Numbered from the stretch's first letter, positions 23,847 to 32,343 are shown. The stretch: DNA of 32,606 bases from JAVBLW01 sp031553215 (GCA_031553215.1 JAVBLW010000004.1:1-32606), one strand, 5' to 3'. The notes: generated by a model not told the origin, from the sequence alone. Program-made: numbers and translations.

Positions 23847-26750
23847 TTATTGATTTATTCGATCACAATCAACAATTAAGTATGGATATCTGGCATCCTC
23901 TGCGAACTGACTAGCATCTACAGCTAGCATCGCAAATTGAATATCAATTCCTAATACTGTCATATTGAAATATACCATTGAATTTAAATATGGTAATGGT
24001 GTCGAATCCATTTGATTTATTTCATACATATTTGCTGCCGAAACTTTAGAATGATTCCCAAAAACTCTTACGTCCTTTTCATTAACCATATCCTTTGTTT
24101 CAATACCAGCCACGCTTCCATCTGAATTATATTTTATAATTTGAGCAGTATGGAATGATGTTGCTTCACTTGCTATAAAATATGGAACAACAGCATAGTA
24201 TCTAGCTACTTTTGTAGAAATACTAGTTGTTTTTGATCCATCTTCAATTTTTAATCTAAATACTCCCTGATCCAGAATGGTTGGACGGAAAGTAACTGTA
24301 TTACTTAGTAAGGCAGCAATTGCTGAACTATAGTCTGAAGGTATACCAGATTCGTATCCAGATATCCAACTCGATGATTTAAAATATCCAGTAAATTCAA
24401 TTTCTTGTGCGGAACCTCGACCATATGCATCTCTTGTAGGCCCACATAATAAAGAATTAGTAGTTAGGAATTCCAACGGTACACTATTAGTATAACCTGA
24501 TGTAAAATTATTTATTTCCGTATGTGCCACTTGCCTAATCGAAACTCCAACCGAAGATATTTCCTGAATAGTACAATTCGATAATAATAAATTATTAATA
24601 TTTCTTGCCGAAATTGCATTCATAGCCTCTCTGATAAATACATTATTAATTACAACACTATTTAACATTGTAAATGGTGTACTATCAGACAGCCCATAAT
24701 TATATATTTGTGCATATTCATTAGCAGTAAATAATGATGAATGTTTCGTATAATATTTTCGTAAATTTTCAGTATACACTTGATCAATTATCTCTATACC
24801 CGAAACAAATTCCGCACTAACTTCTACTTTCTTTTCTCTCTCATCTTCAATATATGTACCACAATGATTAGTATCTAAATATTTTTTTACTTCTTCTTGC
24901 CTATTATTACCTATTAATGATAAGTCGTTAATAGACACATTTAAATTAGGACCAGAAATTACTATAATTGATCGCTTATGGTAATTATCTGCGAAATATA
25001 ATCCATTTGTATCTTGATATTCAATTGGATTTTTTAGTGCGATATCTTTGGCAGACATTTGGTATCCATTACCATAAAAATCTAAATTACAATTTATAGT
25101 AATTGCCGAACCAATAAGTTTAGCTTCATTTCCTGAAATTGATCCATTTACTGGATTATTAATTGCGAAATATTTGCTGTAAAATCCAAAATCTGATTGA
25201 GTTAAACTAATATTATTTAATAGATTAATTGTCACTGAATCACTTGTTGTTTTATCTACTAGTAATTCTTGAATTTCAGAGACTGTTTTAACATTAATCC
25301 CATAATTTATATTAACAAGTAATGTAGGTGTTTTAATAACTGTTTTACTTCCACAAGAACTTTCAACATACATATTGAATTGACCTGTTACTTTGAATTT
25401 GATTCCTGTGCTAGTCACTTCAATGATGTCATTGGTAGTTAACGAAGAATTTCCTACAGCTTCAACCACAAGTTTCGATTCATTACATGTCGTACCATTT
25501 AAATCATCAATTATATAGGGAATTTCAACCTCGGATGTTTTACCAATAGTAAGGGCTCTTTCTTCACTTATTATCCTTGAAATAGACTCATCCCATGATA
25601 TAGATCTTGGTGGTTTAACGACCGTAACTTCTAAAGTCCTTGTGATTTCACCAAGTTCAAATTCAATTATTGTTGTACCGGCTTTTATAGCTGTTATAAT
25701 AATGTTGTTATAATCTTTATCAATAACAACATCAACAGTTCCTTCGCCACTTATTACTTCATAACTTAACAAACTAGCTGTATCATATGGAGTAATTTGA
25801 TAATAAAAAACCTCATAATCAGCTGTCGTATCATCACCCATGTCAAAGTATAAATCTGTTTTATCAATATCAAAACTAGTTACTTCATCAATTACATGAT
25901 TCAATACAACTTCATCAAATTGACCATCATTTAAATTAACACTTATTGTTACAATTCCAGTCTTAAGGAACGTTACTTCCCCAAATTCATTTACTGTAGC
26001 AATTGTATTATCACTTGAAATAAATTCCGGTTCTTTATCTGTTAAATCATCAAAATCTAGTTGAAGTATTGAACTACACAATGTTAATGAATTATAATCA
26101 AAAATTTTACCAGGGATAGAAACCACATTTATTGTTGCCGTTACCTGTTTATTTCCATCTTCAGTTGTTACCTTTATATATGCCGTACCATTTTTAATGG
26201 CCTTTACATTCCCATTTGAGTCCACAGTAGCAATTTTGCTATCTGAAGATTCATATTTTACTTTTTTATTTGTTGCTGTTGATGGTAGAATAATAGGTAC
26301 AAGTTTTTGGGTTTTACCTTTATTCAACTCAATGATTGATGTTTCCAGATAAACAGAGTATACTTTTTTATTTGAAACTATGAATAAAATTTCATCTTTA
26401 ATATTAGGATTTTCATAAGTTGAAACATATACTTTAGTAGCACCATAACCAACAGCAGTCACTAACCCAGTATCTTTATTAACATTTATGATACTGCTAT
26501 CTCCTGAAAAAAATACCAGTTCTTTATGTGTAACTTTAGTTGGTGAAATTAATACTTCTATTTGGTATTTATCATCATAATCTATTGTAATTGTTTTTAA
26601 TTTATCTTCCATTATTATATTTTCATTTGATATAACTATTGAATCAATATCAACAATAGCATTTTGAATGATAACTTTAGAAACAAGTGAAATTACGGTC
26701 ATTAAAAGAAATGGTAATACCAATAAAATAACTATCGCGAATTTTCTCAT
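23847..26750 (-). CDS. Membrane-anchored surface protein with Ig-like (Big2) repeats and a beta-helix
   Basis: This 967-residue protein has an N-terminal hydrophobic helix (4-27) without a lipobox, so it is anchored or secreted by the general pathway. At least three bacterial Ig-like type 2 units are clear, with the hallmark pattern SGDSSIINVNKDTGLVTAVG, ESSDSKIATVDSNGNVKAI and SSDNTIATVNEFGEVTF (about 60-290), and further degenerate units to about 480. Residues about 485-790 contain a beta-helix-like region (ITINCNLDFYGNGYQMSAKD; LLLSNCTIQEI). The C-terminal 170 residues are unassigned. GGAGG before its ATG lies over the stop of the ABC permease (4-nt gap), and the lipoprotein gene follows 18 nt later, so all are expressed together. 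Probable cell-surface function; no enzymatic motif recognised. Confidence 0.85.
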   Translation of the reverse strand: MRKFAIVILLVLPFLLMTVISLVSKVIIQNAIVDIDSIVISNENIIMEDKLKTITIDYDDKYQIEVLISPTKVTHKELVFFSGDSSIINVNKDTGLVTAVGYGATKVYVSTYENPNIKDEILFIVSNKKVYSVYLETSIIELNKGKTQKLVPIILPSTATNKKVKYESSDSKIATVDSNGNVKAIKNGTAYIKVTTEDGNKQVTATINVVSIPGKIFDYNSLTLCSSILQLDFDDLTDKEPEFISSDNTIATVNEFGEVTFLKTGIVTISVNLNDGQFDEVVLNHVIDEVTSFDIDKTDLYFDMGDDTTADYEVFYYQITPYDTASLLSYEVISGEGTVDVVIDKDYNNIIITAIKAGTTIIEFELGEITRTLEVTVVKPPRSISWDESISRIISEERALTIGKTSEVEIPYIIDDLNGTTCNESKLVVEAVGNSSLTTNDIIEVTSTGIKFKVTGQFNMYVESSCGSKTVIKTPTLLVNINYGINVKTVSEIQELLVDKTTSDSVTINLLNNISLTQSDFGFYSKYFAINNPVNGSISGNEAKLIGSAITINCNLDFYGNGYQMSAKDIALKNPIEYQDTNGLYFADNYHKRSIIVISGPNLNVSINDLSLIGNNRQEEVKKYLDTNHCGTYIEDEREKKVEVSAEFVSGIEIIDQVYTENLRKYYTKHSSLFTANEYAQIYNYGLSDSTPFTMLNSVVINNVFIREAMNAISARNINNLLLSNCTIQEISSVGVSIRQVAHTEINNFTSGYTNSVPLEFLTTNSLLCGPTRDAYGRGSAQEIEFTGYFKSSSWISGYESGIPSDYSSAIAALLSNTVTFRPTILDQGVFRLKIEDGSKTTSISTKVARYYAVVPYFIASEATSFHTAQIIKYNSDGSVAGIETKDMVNEKDVRVFGNHSKVSAANMYEINQMDSTPLPYLNSMVYFNMTVLGIDIQFAMLAVDASQFAEDARYPYLIVDCDRINQ

Positions 26751-26754
26751 ATCT

Positions 26755-28371
26755 TTATGCCTCCATTTTCCTAAAGTAATAATCCATTCTTATATAAAGT
26801 AAGAACAACCTTGCAACTAAATAAATAATTGAAATTAAAAGAACTAAAAACCACGTTAATGCATAACCTATCGCATAAAAGAAAAACATTCCAATTACAC
26901 CAATTATTAATGAGCTTATAATTCCGGTCAAAAGTGAGTTCCCTACATTTTTTGACGTTTTATTTATTTCACTAGAGTCATACCAATCAAGCGTCGGATT
27001 TTTAATATCTAGGGATATAGACCATAAAATATGAGCCAAGGAAACTATTGAAACAGTTATGAATATTAATATGCAATTCAAAATTGCCACATTCGATGTT
27101 ATCGCTACAACAACACATGTAATAAATATCGCAATTTCATTAGCTACAAAATTGAAAAAAACTTTTGCAAAAATTTGCTTTTTATATGGTACTGGAGTAA
27201 TTTTCATTAAATAGAAATTACCCCCTTCTCTTGAAATTGATGTTGCAGAAATTGTATTACATAACAATGCGACGATTAAGATTAATAAGAAATTAGCACC
27301 AACTACCATTTTTTTACCAACAGATTCAATTTCCATGGTCAAAAGTAATGAATTATATAGATAAGCTATAAAGGGCATCAAAAATGCATAAATAAAAAAT
27401 TGAAAAACATATCCGGTTGATCTAAATACCGTCTTAACATCTTTTTTAATTATCGCATTTACTTGAGACGATGGTTCAAAGTTTTGGCTTTTATTTTCAT
27501 AGGCCTTACCACTGCCTTCAAGGTTATTTGACAATACTTTAAAATAGCTAAATTTCAAAATATAAAAACAGGCTACACCTAATACGATTAGAATACCTAT
27601 AAATATTAAAAGTGTCCCCATAAAACCTGAGTCAAATGTCATCGTTCCGATAAATTTCTTGTATATCCAAGATATATTTGCAAAGTCTTTAATAACATTA
27701 TTTATCTTAGGAATAAATTCTAGAGTTTCTTGATATTTACCTAAAAATCCAACTATCTTAGAAATAACGAAAATATATGCTGAAAAAGCCGCAATAGAAA
27801 CCCCAATGATAACAGGGATCATTATTTTAAAATTATTTTTTAATTTTTTGGTTACTAGCATTATCGGTGATGCAACAATTGATGCTAATAGCATTGGATA
27901 TATTGGTAATATAAATGACATTATAAATGTTATCATATAATAACCAATATTATAGCCCATGTATTCTCCATATGCAAAAAATATGGGTATTACAAGTACG
28001 ATATTAACAAATATTTCGTATGTATAAATAAGTAATATTTTCGAAATAAATACATGTTCATGTTTAGCAGGCATACTAAGCAATAATTCATTATCCTTAT
28101 TATAGAATAAATTATTTGTTACTAAAGGGATTGCGAGGATAAAGGTTATTAATTGCAAAATAACAAGTACAACCGTCATCAAATCCTGATTTATAAATAT
28201 ACCTTTAAACTTTAATAATTCAAATACTAATTTGAATACTAAAAATAATAGTAGTAAGGTAATAATTGCTGTACTTAATATTTTGAAAACCCATTTTGAT
28301 GATCTTAAAACTTTAAGATTACCAACAGATTCATTTAATTGAAGTTTATAAAGTTTAAATATCTGATTCAT
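26755..28371 (-). CDS. ABC-2-type transporter permease
   Basis: This is a 538-residue integral membrane protein with about 12 helices, in two similar halves joined by a cytosolic loop (about 280-305, GSGKAYENKSQNFEPSSQ). Size and layout fit the large fused ABC-2 permeases of Bacillota. The frame opens at a TTG at 28389, but the ATG at 28371 is preferred; it overlaps the ATPase gene by 17 nt and has GGAGAAGAAGAAG upstream. Together with the ATPase it forms an exporter whose substrate is unknown. Its position directly before two large surface proteins suggests a role in their export, anchoring or modification, or co-regulation. Confidence 0.88.
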   Translation of the reverse strand: MNQIFKLYKLQLNESVGNLKVLRSSKWVFKILSTAIITLLLLFLVFKLVFELLKFKGIFINQDLMTVVLVILQLITFILAIPLVTNNLFYNKDNELLLSMPAKHEHVFISKILLIYTYEIFVNIVLVIPIFFAYGEYMGYNIGYYMITFIMSFILPIYPMLLASIVASPIMLVTKKLKNNFKIMIPVIIGVSIAAFSAYIFVISKIVGFLGKYQETLEFIPKINNVIKDFANISWIYKKFIGTMTFDSGFMGTLLIFIGILIVLGVACFYILKFSYFKVLSNNLEGSGKAYENKSQNFEPSSQVNAIIKKDVKTVFRSTGYVFQFFIYAFLMPFIAYLYNSLLLTMEIESVGKKMVVGANFLLILIVALLCNTISATSISREGGNFYLMKITPVPYKKQIFAKVFFNFVANEIAIFITCVVVAITSNVAILNCILIFITVSIVSLAHILWSISLDIKNPTLDWYDSSEINKTSKNVGNSLLTGIISSLIIGVIGMFFFYAIGYALTWFLVLLISIIYLVARLFLLYIRMDYYFRKMEA

Positions 28372-29092
28372 CGACTTCTTCTTCTCCAATTGTCTCTAAG
28401 AATATTTGTTCTAAATTTTTACCCTCAGGAAGATTTTTTAAATCGTATACCCCTTGTAATTTACCACCAAGAATTATTGCGACACGGTCACATAATTTTT
28501 CAACCATATCAATTATATGGGATGAAAAGAATACTGTATTTCCCTTTTTTGCATGCTCTTTCATATATTTTTTTACTTGATATGCCGATTGAGGATCTAG
28601 TCCTACTAATGGTTCATCTAAAACCCATAATTTAGGACTATGAACTAAAGCAGAAATCAAAGTAATTTTTTGTTTCATACCATGTGAATAAGATTTGATT
28701 TGCTTATCAAATGCAGCCGTTAATTTAAATTTTTCAACATAATAATTTGCAATGGTTTCTCTTTCTTCCTTGCTTACTCCATATAAATCAGCAACGTAAT
28801 TAACGAATTCTCTACCAGTTAATCTTTCGTATACAGCATGATTATCAGGCACATATCCCATACTCATTTTAGCATTTAAAGGATCTGTTTTTAAATTATA
28901 TCCATTGATCTCAATTATTCCTTCATCAGGAGGTAATATTCCAACAATTGATTTTATAGTAGTTGATTTTCCTGCACCATTAGGTCCCAAAAAACCAAAT
29001 ATTTCACCTTGCTTTAATTCAAGAGATAAATTATCCACTGATTTAACACTTGATCCAGCATAAGTTTTTGATAAGTTAGTGATTTTTAACAT
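28355..29092 (-). CDS. ABC transporter ATP-binding protein (ABC-2 exporter)
   Basis: This 245-residue cytosolic ATPase has all core motifs: Walker A GPNGAGKST (36-44), signature YSHGMKQ (135-141), Walker B LWVLDEP (155-161), D-loop GLD and switch His in SSH (192). The order and the PLVGLDPQSA segment are typical of DrrA/CcmA-like ATPases that pair with ABC-2 permeases, here the next gene, which it overlaps by 17 nt. It lies 14 nt after the YwaF-like gene. The C-terminal part, beyond the canonical fold, is acidic (GEEEVDESD), and part of its coding sequence carries the permease ribosome binding site. Confidence 0.95.
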   Translation of the reverse strand: MLKITNLSKTYAGSSVKSVDNLSLELKQGEIFGFLGPNGAGKSTTIKSIVGILPPDEGIIEINGYNLKTDPLNAKMSMGYVPDNHAVYERLTGREFVNYVADLYGVSKEERETIANYYVEKFKLTAAFDKQIKSYSHGMKQKITLISALVHSPKLWVLDEPLVGLDPQSAYQVKKYMKEHAKKGNTVFFSSHIIDMVEKLCDRVAIILGGKLQGVYDLKNLPEGKNLEQIFLETIGEEEVDESDI

Positions 29093-29106
29093 TTCGCAAT
29101 CCCTTC

Positions 29107-30645
29107 CTATAAGACAATAAAGACTATTATAAAATATAGAGCAATTATTATTGAAGCAAAAATAGAAACACTCTTCTTTATTGTCCTATCTTTCGTCAAC
29201 GCCTCTACATTATTACTGCTAATCCATATCTCTTTATTTTCTTTATTTATTTTTTTATATTCATATATTAATGAATCAATTCTTTTATAAACCCAATATA
29301 CAATGTAGGCAATTGCTAAAAATGAAATACCTATTGTAGCTTGATAAGCTGGATATAATATAAATTTTGTATTAAATACTGTAAACGAGAAAACATTTCG
29401 TTTTAATAATGCAAAGAACATAAAATATTCACTTACAGTATCTTTAATTAAATAAAAATAGTTTACTCCATTATCATAATTTACAAGCCATGTTCCTAAA
29501 ATTAAACATGTGAAAAAGTAAATTGCATAAAATATTAATGCCTTTTTTATATCCTTTTCCTTTGGCTTTTCATATAACCCTAAAGTTATACATAAGATAG
29601 GAACTATTACAACAAAAATATGTTCATGATAATAATGGAAGAATGCCGATGTTAATAAAGTAGTATCTACATTTGGAACAGTTAAAGCAATTATTGCTCC
29701 TGGTACATTAATCAAAAATGTAAAGTAAAATAATGCTCTCCATTTCATAATCAAACTTAACACCATTAAATAGCATCCTAAATTGCATAATTGTAAAGGT
29801 AGACTTTTCAATGAATATCCCTCTACATACCTAGTGCAAAACTGGATCATAACTGCAAAGGCTATTCCAGTTAGAATTGCATATTGAGTTCTTTTATCTT
29901 TTTTTGCTAATCCAAAATGAAGCAATACACCCGCACATATCGTTGTAATATGTACAATTAATATAGCCTTTATTGACTTGACCTCTATATATGAATGCCC
30001 AAATAAAGCGTTCCAAGTATAATGTGGAATCATTAAAATCATCAACAATAATAGTGCCAAGACCATCTTCCCAAAATCCTTTTTATTCTCAACTTTTAAT
30101 TCATTGATCTTATAAAATAAAATAGAAAGACCTAATATAAATGCAACTGATAACTCTAAAGTATATTGGATATATCTAAATGTATCAGGAATATTTTCAA
30201 AAGAATTTTTTAAAGCTCTAAAGCTATATAGACCTTCTCCTCCACCTATTAATACTCCTTGATCATTAATAATCGCGTAATCTTTATAATCAGTAAAATA
30301 CTGGAATGATTTCGTCATATACATAATTGCTATTATTACAATTGGCAATCCTACATACACAGCAAGCTTTTTAAATATTCGAACATTAGAAAAGGCTGCC
30401 ATAGGGAAAATCAATAATACTGCATGATATATCCAACGTGATATCAAAAAGAATACTTCATCTTTATTCCTATCAAGATTATAAACTCCATCATACATAA
30501 AAAACCTAACAAAATATACAAGCATGTATATAATAGCTATGGCTTTGATAATTTTATTTTTTTCTTCTACTTTTTTTCTGAAAACTAATAGAATTATTGA
30601 CATAAAAAGACTTGCAACAACTGCAATAATATAATATTTTGTCAT
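29107..30645 (-). CDS. YwaF/TIGR02206-like integral membrane protein with N-terminal extension
   Basis: This 512-residue protein has about 13 hydrophobic segments. Residues about 250-450 match the YwaF type of small Bacillota/spirochete membrane protein: RYVEGYSLKSLPLQLCNLG, then PGAIIALTVPN and FFHYYHEHIFVVIVPI are the characteristic blocks with conserved Pro, Cys and His. YwaF itself has about 230 residues, so the 250-residue N-terminal membrane part is an addition, possibly a second copy that has diverged. The molecular role of the family is not known. GGAGG lies 10 nt before the ATG and a -35/-10 pair is upstream. It is the first gene of the operon with the ABC exporter and the two large surface proteins. 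Confidence 0.8.
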   Translation of the reverse strand: MTKYYIIAVVASLFMSIILLVFRKKVEEKNKIIKAIAIIYMLVYFVRFFMYDGVYNLDRNKDEVFFLISRWIYHAVLLIFPMAAFSNVRIFKKLAVYVGLPIVIIAIMYMTKSFQYFTDYKDYAIINDQGVLIGGGEGLYSFRALKNSFENIPDTFRYIQYTLELSVAFILGLSILFYKINELKVENKKDFGKMVLALLLLMILMIPHYTWNALFGHSYIEVKSIKAILIVHITTICAGVLLHFGLAKKDKRTQYAILTGIAFAVMIQFCTRYVEGYSLKSLPLQLCNLGCYLMVLSLIMKWRALFYFTFLINVPGAIIALTVPNVDTTLLTSAFFHYYHEHIFVVIVPILCITLGLYEKPKEKDIKKALIFYAIYFFTCLILGTWLVNYDNGVNYFYLIKDTVSEYFMFFALLKRNVFSFTVFNTKFILYPAYQATIGISFLAIAYIVYWVYKRIDSLIYEYKKINKENKEIWISSNNVEALTKDRTIKKSVSIFASIIIALYFIIVFIVL

Positions 30646-30696
30646 ATAAATCTACCCTCCAATCAAAATGAACTCTAACAACATTAATACTGCATA

Positions 30697-30725
30697 ATCT
30701 TAACACATTTAGAGCTAATTTACAA
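30697..30725 (-). promoter_or_regulatory. Promoter of the YwaF-ABC-surface protein operon
   Basis: On the minus strand: -35 TTGTAA (30720-30725), 17-bp spacer, -10 TAAGAT (30697-30702). The ATG is 51 nt downstream of the -10. Confidence 0.55.
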
Positions 30726-30774
30726 TAATTTGTTTTTTTCGACAATAAATGACCACTTACTAAAGTCACTATCT

Positions 30775-30845
30775 ATTCTACAATAATTGGTAATTATTTT
30801 AACAAAATTCCGTTATTTGGAGAGTTTTTCTATCAATTGTAGAAT
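30775..30845. repeat. Inverted repeat ATTCTACAATAATTG ... CAATTGTAGAAT
   Basis: The left arm (30775-30789) and right arm (30834-30845) are complementary over 12 bases once AA is skipped in the left arm. The 44-nt interior is AT-rich, and AATTTTT follows the right arm on the plus strand. No adjoining gene explains it. Confidence 0.5.
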
Positions 30846-30981
30846 TTTTAAAAGATTTCATAGCGAATTTATGGGAATTTAGAAAAAAATAACAATTTTT
30901 AAATCAAAATTTTTTAGTACGAAAAAAATGTTTTTTGCAAATAATTTTTGATGTTTTATTTCTACGCGATATCAATATACA

Positions 30982-31020
30982 ATTAGTGGAAAAATAAAGG
31001 TATCAATTTTTCTAACTAAT
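30982..31020. repeat. Imperfect hairpin upstream of the holin-like gene
   Basis: ATTAGT-G-GAAAAAT (30982-30995) pairs with ATTTTTC-TA-ACTAAT (31006-31020) apart from a small internal bulge, with loop AAAGGTATCA. It may lie in the leader of the gene starting at 31072 or act as a protein binding site. Confidence 0.45.
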
Positions 31021-31071
31021 GGAACCAATATGTTTGAATCTTCATATAAATAATATGAATGGGTGTGTTTT

Positions 31072-31437
31072 ATGCAAGATATTATATTGTCAATTATAGC
31101 ATTAATAATTACCTTATTATTAACTTTTATTTCTACAAAAGTATCGGTTTTTATCAATGAAAAAGTAAAGACAGAGAAAAACCAAAAAGCTTTTCAAAAT
31201 TTAAATTTACTTGTTATTTCTACAGTAAAATCAACTTATCAAACATATGTTGAATCGTTAAAAAAAGATGGCTTGTTTGACTCAAATGCACAAAAAGAAG
31301 CCTTAAATTTTATTAAAGATAAAATACTTAGTCAGTTATCTGAAGATATGAAAGAATATTTGTTTACTAATTTAATTGATCTTGATGAATGGACAAAAAC
31401 AATAATTGAATCTACAATTTATGATTTAAAAAAATAA
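31072..31437 (+). CDS. Holin-like small membrane protein (LLH superfamily type)
   Basis: This 121-residue protein has one N-terminal membrane helix (about 3-27) and a long, charged, helical cytosolic part. The C-terminal half (STVKSTYQTYVESLKKDGLF..., then ALNFIKDKILSQLSEDMKEYL and ending IIESTIYDLKK) resembles the phage holin LLH family, in which a motif like A...V..IL ends with lEaaV..l. The frame opens at GTG 31063, but ATG 31072 has GGTGTG at 4-nt spacing and is preferred. No other phage genes are present, so this is a stand-alone chromosomal gene and may have nothing to do with lysis. Its stop lies in a bidirectional terminator. Confidence 0.7.
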   Translation: MQDIILSIIALIITLLLTFISTKVSVFINEKVKTEKNQKAFQNLNLLVISTVKSTYQTYVESLKKDGLFDSNAQKEALNFIKDKILSQLSEDMKEYLFTNLIDLDEWTKTIIESTIYDLKK

Positions 31438-31457
31438 GTACAAAAGTACTTATTTTT
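31431..31457. terminator. Bidirectional terminator between holin-like and pentapeptide genes
   Basis: AAAATAAGTAC (31431-31441), AAAA loop, GTACTTATTTT (31446-31456), with A/T runs on both sides. The holin-like TAA (31435-31437) is in the left arm and the pentapeptide gene stop (31456-31458) begins at the right arm's end. Confidence 0.85.
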
Positions 31458-32085
31458 AATATTTTACTGTTAAACCAAATATACCGATTAAATATAGTGC
31501 TTGAGATTGATTTATAATTGCTCCACATAGCGATTCTTTATCAATTTTTATTGTCTCAAACTTTATATCACTTAAATCTATTTTAAATAAACTTGTTCTA
31601 TATATTTCAGAAGAATTAAAATCTGAATTGGTAAAATCTACTTTATCAAATTTACATTCTATGAAATAACTATTAGTAAGTTTATCATTTTCAAAGACAA
31701 TATTTTTAAAACTAGCAGCAGCAAAATTTGAATAATCCATATTATTATTTTGAAAGAATACATCATTTAGATTAGATTCATTGAATATTATTCCTATTAA
31801 GGTACACGCTTTAAATTCTACTCTCGCAAAGGAACGGTTACTAAATCTTTTATTTGATAAGTTACAATTTTCAAAAGTTACATCCAAAAAGTCGACATTT
31901 TTGAATACTATATTTTCAAAATTTATATTCTTAAATATAATCGTATCTATTGTACAATTAGATATTGTAATTACTTTTGTAGCATCAATGCTTATCATTG
32001 CATTATTAAAACTAGTTTCTATACATTCTTCAAATGTTTTTGACTCAATGTATTTCATAATTGGTTTTTTTATCTTTAGCATCAT
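31456..32085 (-). CDS. Pentapeptide-repeat protein
   Basis: This 209-residue protein consists mainly of pentapeptide repeats (about 35-165). Phe or Leu recurs at the central position every five residues, as in IIFKNINFENIVFKNVDF and NLNDVFFQNNNMDYSNF, indicating a right-handed quadrilateral beta-helix. The last 45 residues (SLFKIDLSDIKFETIKID, then GAIINQSQALYLIGIFGL) match the end of cytosolic Bacillota proteins related to McbG and Qnr, some of which mimic DNA and bind gyrase. Whether this one protects gyrase cannot be told from sequence. AGGATGTG precedes two consecutive ATGs (32085 or 32082). An extended -10 lies upstream. Confidence 0.88.
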   Translation of the reverse strand: MMLKIKKPIMKYIESKTFEECIETSFNNAMISIDATKVITISNCTIDTIIFKNINFENIVFKNVDFLDVTFENCNLSNKRFSNRSFARVEFKACTLIGIIFNESNLNDVFFQNNNMDYSNFAAASFKNIVFENDKLTNSYFIECKFDKVDFTNSDFNSSEIYRTSLFKIDLSDIKFETIKIDKESLCGAIINQSQALYLIGIFGLTVKY

Positions 32086-32138
32086 AATTCACATCCTATT
32101 TTCTAATTATGAATGTTATCAAACTATTCATATAAATT

Positions 32139-32147
32139 ATTATATCA
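32139..32147 (-). promoter_or_regulatory. Extended -10 promoter of the pentapeptide gene
   Basis: TGATATAAT on the minus strand is a perfect -10 with TGn, 53 nt before the ATG. It lies after the rRNA/tRNA operon terminator. Confidence 0.55.
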
Positions 32148-32179
32148 TTGATTTCTTCAAATAAAAACCCGGATTAAAA

Positions 32180-32203
32180 TAAAAAAAAGACATCAAATGT
32201 CTT
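32180..32203 (-). terminator. Terminator of the rRNA-tRNA operon
   Basis: AAGACAT/ATGTCTT with a TTG loop (minus strand), followed by TTTTTTTATTTT. It lies about 63 nt downstream of tRNA-Gly. Confidence 0.8.
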
Positions 32204-32266
32204 AACCGAAGAGTGGAGATAAACTCCCATATATATCATAAAGTACCTATTGTACTATATTACATT

Positions 32267-32340
32267 TGGAGCGGGTGATGGGAATCGAACCCACGTAGTC
32301 AGCTTGGAAGGCTGAAGTTCTACCATTAAACTACACCCGC
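32267..32340 (-). tRNA. tRNA-Gly (TCC)
   Basis: The minus strand folds as a cloverleaf with acceptor GCGGGTG/CACCCGC, a CCTTCCAAG anticodon loop region giving anticodon TCC, and T-arm GTGGGTTCGATTCCCAT. The discriminator base is U and CCA is encoded (32267-32269). Confidence 0.95.
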
Positions 32341-32343
32341 AAA

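Larger units (their letters stand above)
30646..31071. other. 426-base AT-rich divergent intergenic region
   Basis: No frame longer than a few codons with a plausible start is seen on either strand. It contains the promoter of the minus-strand operon at its left end, a long-range inverted repeat (30775-30845), a repeated TACAATAATT (30721-30730 and 30779-30788), and an imperfect hairpin (30982-31020). Between 30850 and 30960 it is poly-A/T-rich with no identified signal. It may hold regulatory sites or a small RNA. Confidence 0.5.

Noticed and set aside
20180..26750. Polysaccharide lyase activity of the two beta-helix proteins
   Set aside because: The fold type is suggested by repeats, but no catalytic Lys/Arg/Asp arrangement of pectate or chondroitin lyases could be identified by eye.
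30554..30769. 71-codon minus-strand frame overlapping the YwaF-like gene start
   Set aside because: It covers the promoter and the YwaF start in another frame and has no ribosome binding site.
31072..31437. Prophage remnant suggested by the holin-like gene
   Set aside because: No integrase, attachment site, structural or lysis gene lies nearby; neighbours are ordinary chromosomal genes.
32204..32266. Additional small RNA between tRNA-Gly and the operon terminator (short hairpins with GGGAG/CTCC and AGTAC/GTACT)
   Set aside because: The stems are 4-5 bp and the segment is best read as the trailer of the tRNA transcript.
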